Origin: an uncultured beta proteobacterium
Lineage (GTDB): Bacteria > Pseudomonadota > Gammaproteobacteria > Burkholderiales > Burkholderiaceae
DNA length: 15,479 bases
Direction of reading: 5' to 3'
Assembly (NCBI GenBank): GCA_903835865.1
Contig: CAILON010000394.1
Coordinates: forward strand, 1-15,479
Each line of letters starts with the position of its first letter. The first letter of the stretch is position 1. The translations under genes were made by a program, and so were the position numbers. Of this stretch, positions 14,491 to 15,479 are shown piece after piece. The notes below the pieces were generated by a model. That model did not search any database and was not told the DNA's origin. It was given only the letters and a program-made list of their open reading frames with translations.

Positions 14491-15420
14491 ATGCAGAAGA
14501 ATGCGCTATTGCTACCGCCTGGTATAGAGGTCTATGAGAGAGGCTGGCTCTCGGCAAATAATATTTTCCATTTCGGCCAAAGTGATGTTTCGGTCGTAGA
14601 CACTGGGTATTACGCGCATGCCAAAATGACAGTGGATTTGGTATCCAAAGCGATTCAAAAACATGGATTGACTGGCTTAAATAAAGTGGTCAATACCCAT
14701 CTACACTCGGACCACTGTGGTGGCAATGCGGCTTTACAAAAGCATTTTGGGTGCGAGATTTATATTCCTGCCGCTGAAGAGCTTGCTGTCAAAGATTGGG
14801 ATGCCAATCTTCTAAGCTATGAAAATCTAGGACAAGAATGTCCAGAATTTACCCATCATGGTGTATTGGTGCCTGGGGATGAGATATTGCTGGGGCGCTA
14901 TTTATGGAAAATATTGGCCGCTCCAGGTCATGACCCACATTCGGTCATGTTGTATCAAGCCGATCATCGTATTTTGATTTCTGCAGATGCTCTGTGGGAA
15001 GAGGGTTTTGGTGTAATTTTTCCTGAGCTTTGGGGAGAGTCTGGATTCGAAGAAGTAGCGCAAACCTTAGATCTGATCGAATCCTTGCCTGTGGCCTTGG
15101 TGATTCCAGGGCATGGAAGGCCATTTACAGATCTCGCAAAATCCATTGAGACAGCACGTTCTCGCTTAGATTACTTGGCCTCCAGTCCCGATCGCAATAC
15201 TCGACATGGTGCCAAAGTGCTTTTGAAGTACAAGTTGTTGGAGTGGCAAAAAAAAGAAATCACATTAGTGAATGAGTGGATAGACAATACTCCCGCTCTT
15301 AGAGAGGCTGCGAAGCAATTGAATCTAGGAGCGGATGAATTTTCTCAATGGCTAGCTCAGGCTCTGGTGAAATCGGGTGCTGCCAAAATAGACGGCGCAT
15401 ACTTAATAGATCATGGGTAA
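14491..15420 (+). CDS. MBL-fold metallo-hydrolase of unknown substrate
   Basis: This 309-residue protein has the metal-site motif HLHSDH at residues 70-75, followed by CGGN, then H147 (APGHDPHS), D166 (ISADALWE) and H208 (IPGHGRP), so a dinuclear metal centre is intact. A C-terminal helical region of about 80 residues (from about 230) ends in a short winged-helix-like segment, as in the larger glyoxalase-II-like MBL hydrolases. There is no signal peptide, so it is cytoplasmic. It starts 19 bases after the lipocalin stop and probably belongs to the same transcript. The HLHSDHCGG form differs from the Blh protein at the left end, and the two are not close relatives. The substrate is not predictable. 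Confidence 0.85.
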   Translation: MQKNALLLPPGIEVYERGWLSANNIFHFGQSDVSVVDTGYYAHAKMTVDLVSKAIQKHGLTGLNKVVNTHLHSDHCGGNAALQKHFGCEIYIPAAEELAVKDWDANLLSYENLGQECPEFTHHGVLVPGDEILLGRYLWKILAAPGHDPHSVMLYQADHRILISADALWEEGFGVIFPELWGESGFEEVAQTLDLIESLPVALVIPGHGRPFTDLAKSIETARSRLDYLASSPDRNTRHGAKVLLKYKLLEWQKKEITLVNEWIDNTPALREAAKQLNLGADEFSQWLAQALVKSGAAKIDGAYLIDHG

Positions 15421-15444
15421 ATTTTTCAAAAGGTAAATCGCGAT

Positions 15445-15479
15445 ATGGAACACATAGTTTTAGTCACAGGCGCTACTTC
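15445..15479 (+). CDS. Start of a probable short-chain dehydrogenase/reductase (partial)
   Basis: An ATG at 15445 opens 11 complete codons reading MEHIVLVTGAT. A VLVTGAT strand-turn is the classical beginning of a Rossmann NAD(P)-binding domain in short-chain dehydrogenases or NAD-dependent epimerases. AAAAGG lies upstream at a rather long distance. The gene is 24 bases after the MBL stop on the same strand. Too little is present to go further. Confidence 0.6.
   Translation, partial: MEHIVLVTGAT

Noticed and set aside
1..15479. Mobile element, CRISPR array or phage defence island
   Set aside because: I saw no transposase, integrase, direct repeat array, tRNA attachment site or known defence gene on either strand.

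Overview
The window looks like a chromosomal segment of a free-living betaproteobacterium. The mix of genes, the moderate GC content and the compact layout suggest Burkholderiales, most like Polynucleobacter, but I inferred this from memory of families and not from any search. I see no tRNA, rRNA, CRISPR array, insertion sequence or phage gene. Most of the window reads as ordinary housekeeping or stress genes, with two coherent small modules on the left side.

Positions 1-1962 hold a sulfide/persulfide module. A TauE/SafE exporter runs left from an AT-rich divergent promoter that carries a perfect 9-bp inverted repeat. To the right run a persulfide-dioxygenase-like metallo-beta-lactamase (MBL) protein, an ArsR repressor with the two cysteines of SqrR/BigR sulfide sensors, and a small DUF2892 membrane protein. 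A perfect hairpin closes the module and also serves the convergent operon next to it.

Positions 1962-4790 hold a four-gene operon on the minus strand: outer-membrane barrel, exported FMN-binding protein with a flavinylation motif, ApbE flavin transferase, and a small four-helix membrane protein with histidines placed like b-heme ligands. The last three genes overlap by 4 bases at each junction. The promoter carries one near-ideal Fur box (11-bp perfect arms) and a second weaker one 30 bp away. Together they suggest an iron-controlled, covalent-flavin electron-transfer system in the envelope. This is the most interesting part of the window.

Positions 4858-10346 hold unrelated single genes, many convergent: a DUF3820 protein, a secreted DNA/RNA nuclease, a membrane-anchored lytic transglycosylase, an FKBP peptidyl-prolyl isomerase, a DUF6352-type protein and a major facilitator superfamily (MFS) transporter. 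About 540 bases before the transglycosylase are non-coding.

Positions 10347-15479 hold the monomeric NADP isocitrate dehydrogenase behind a leader of about 110 bases. After a strong terminator comes a run of plus-strand genes: MsrP (periplasmic methionine sulfoxide reductase, with no msrQ beside it), an exported lipocalin, a second MBL hydrolase, and the first 11 codons of a probable Rossmann-fold short-chain dehydrogenase cut by the window edge.
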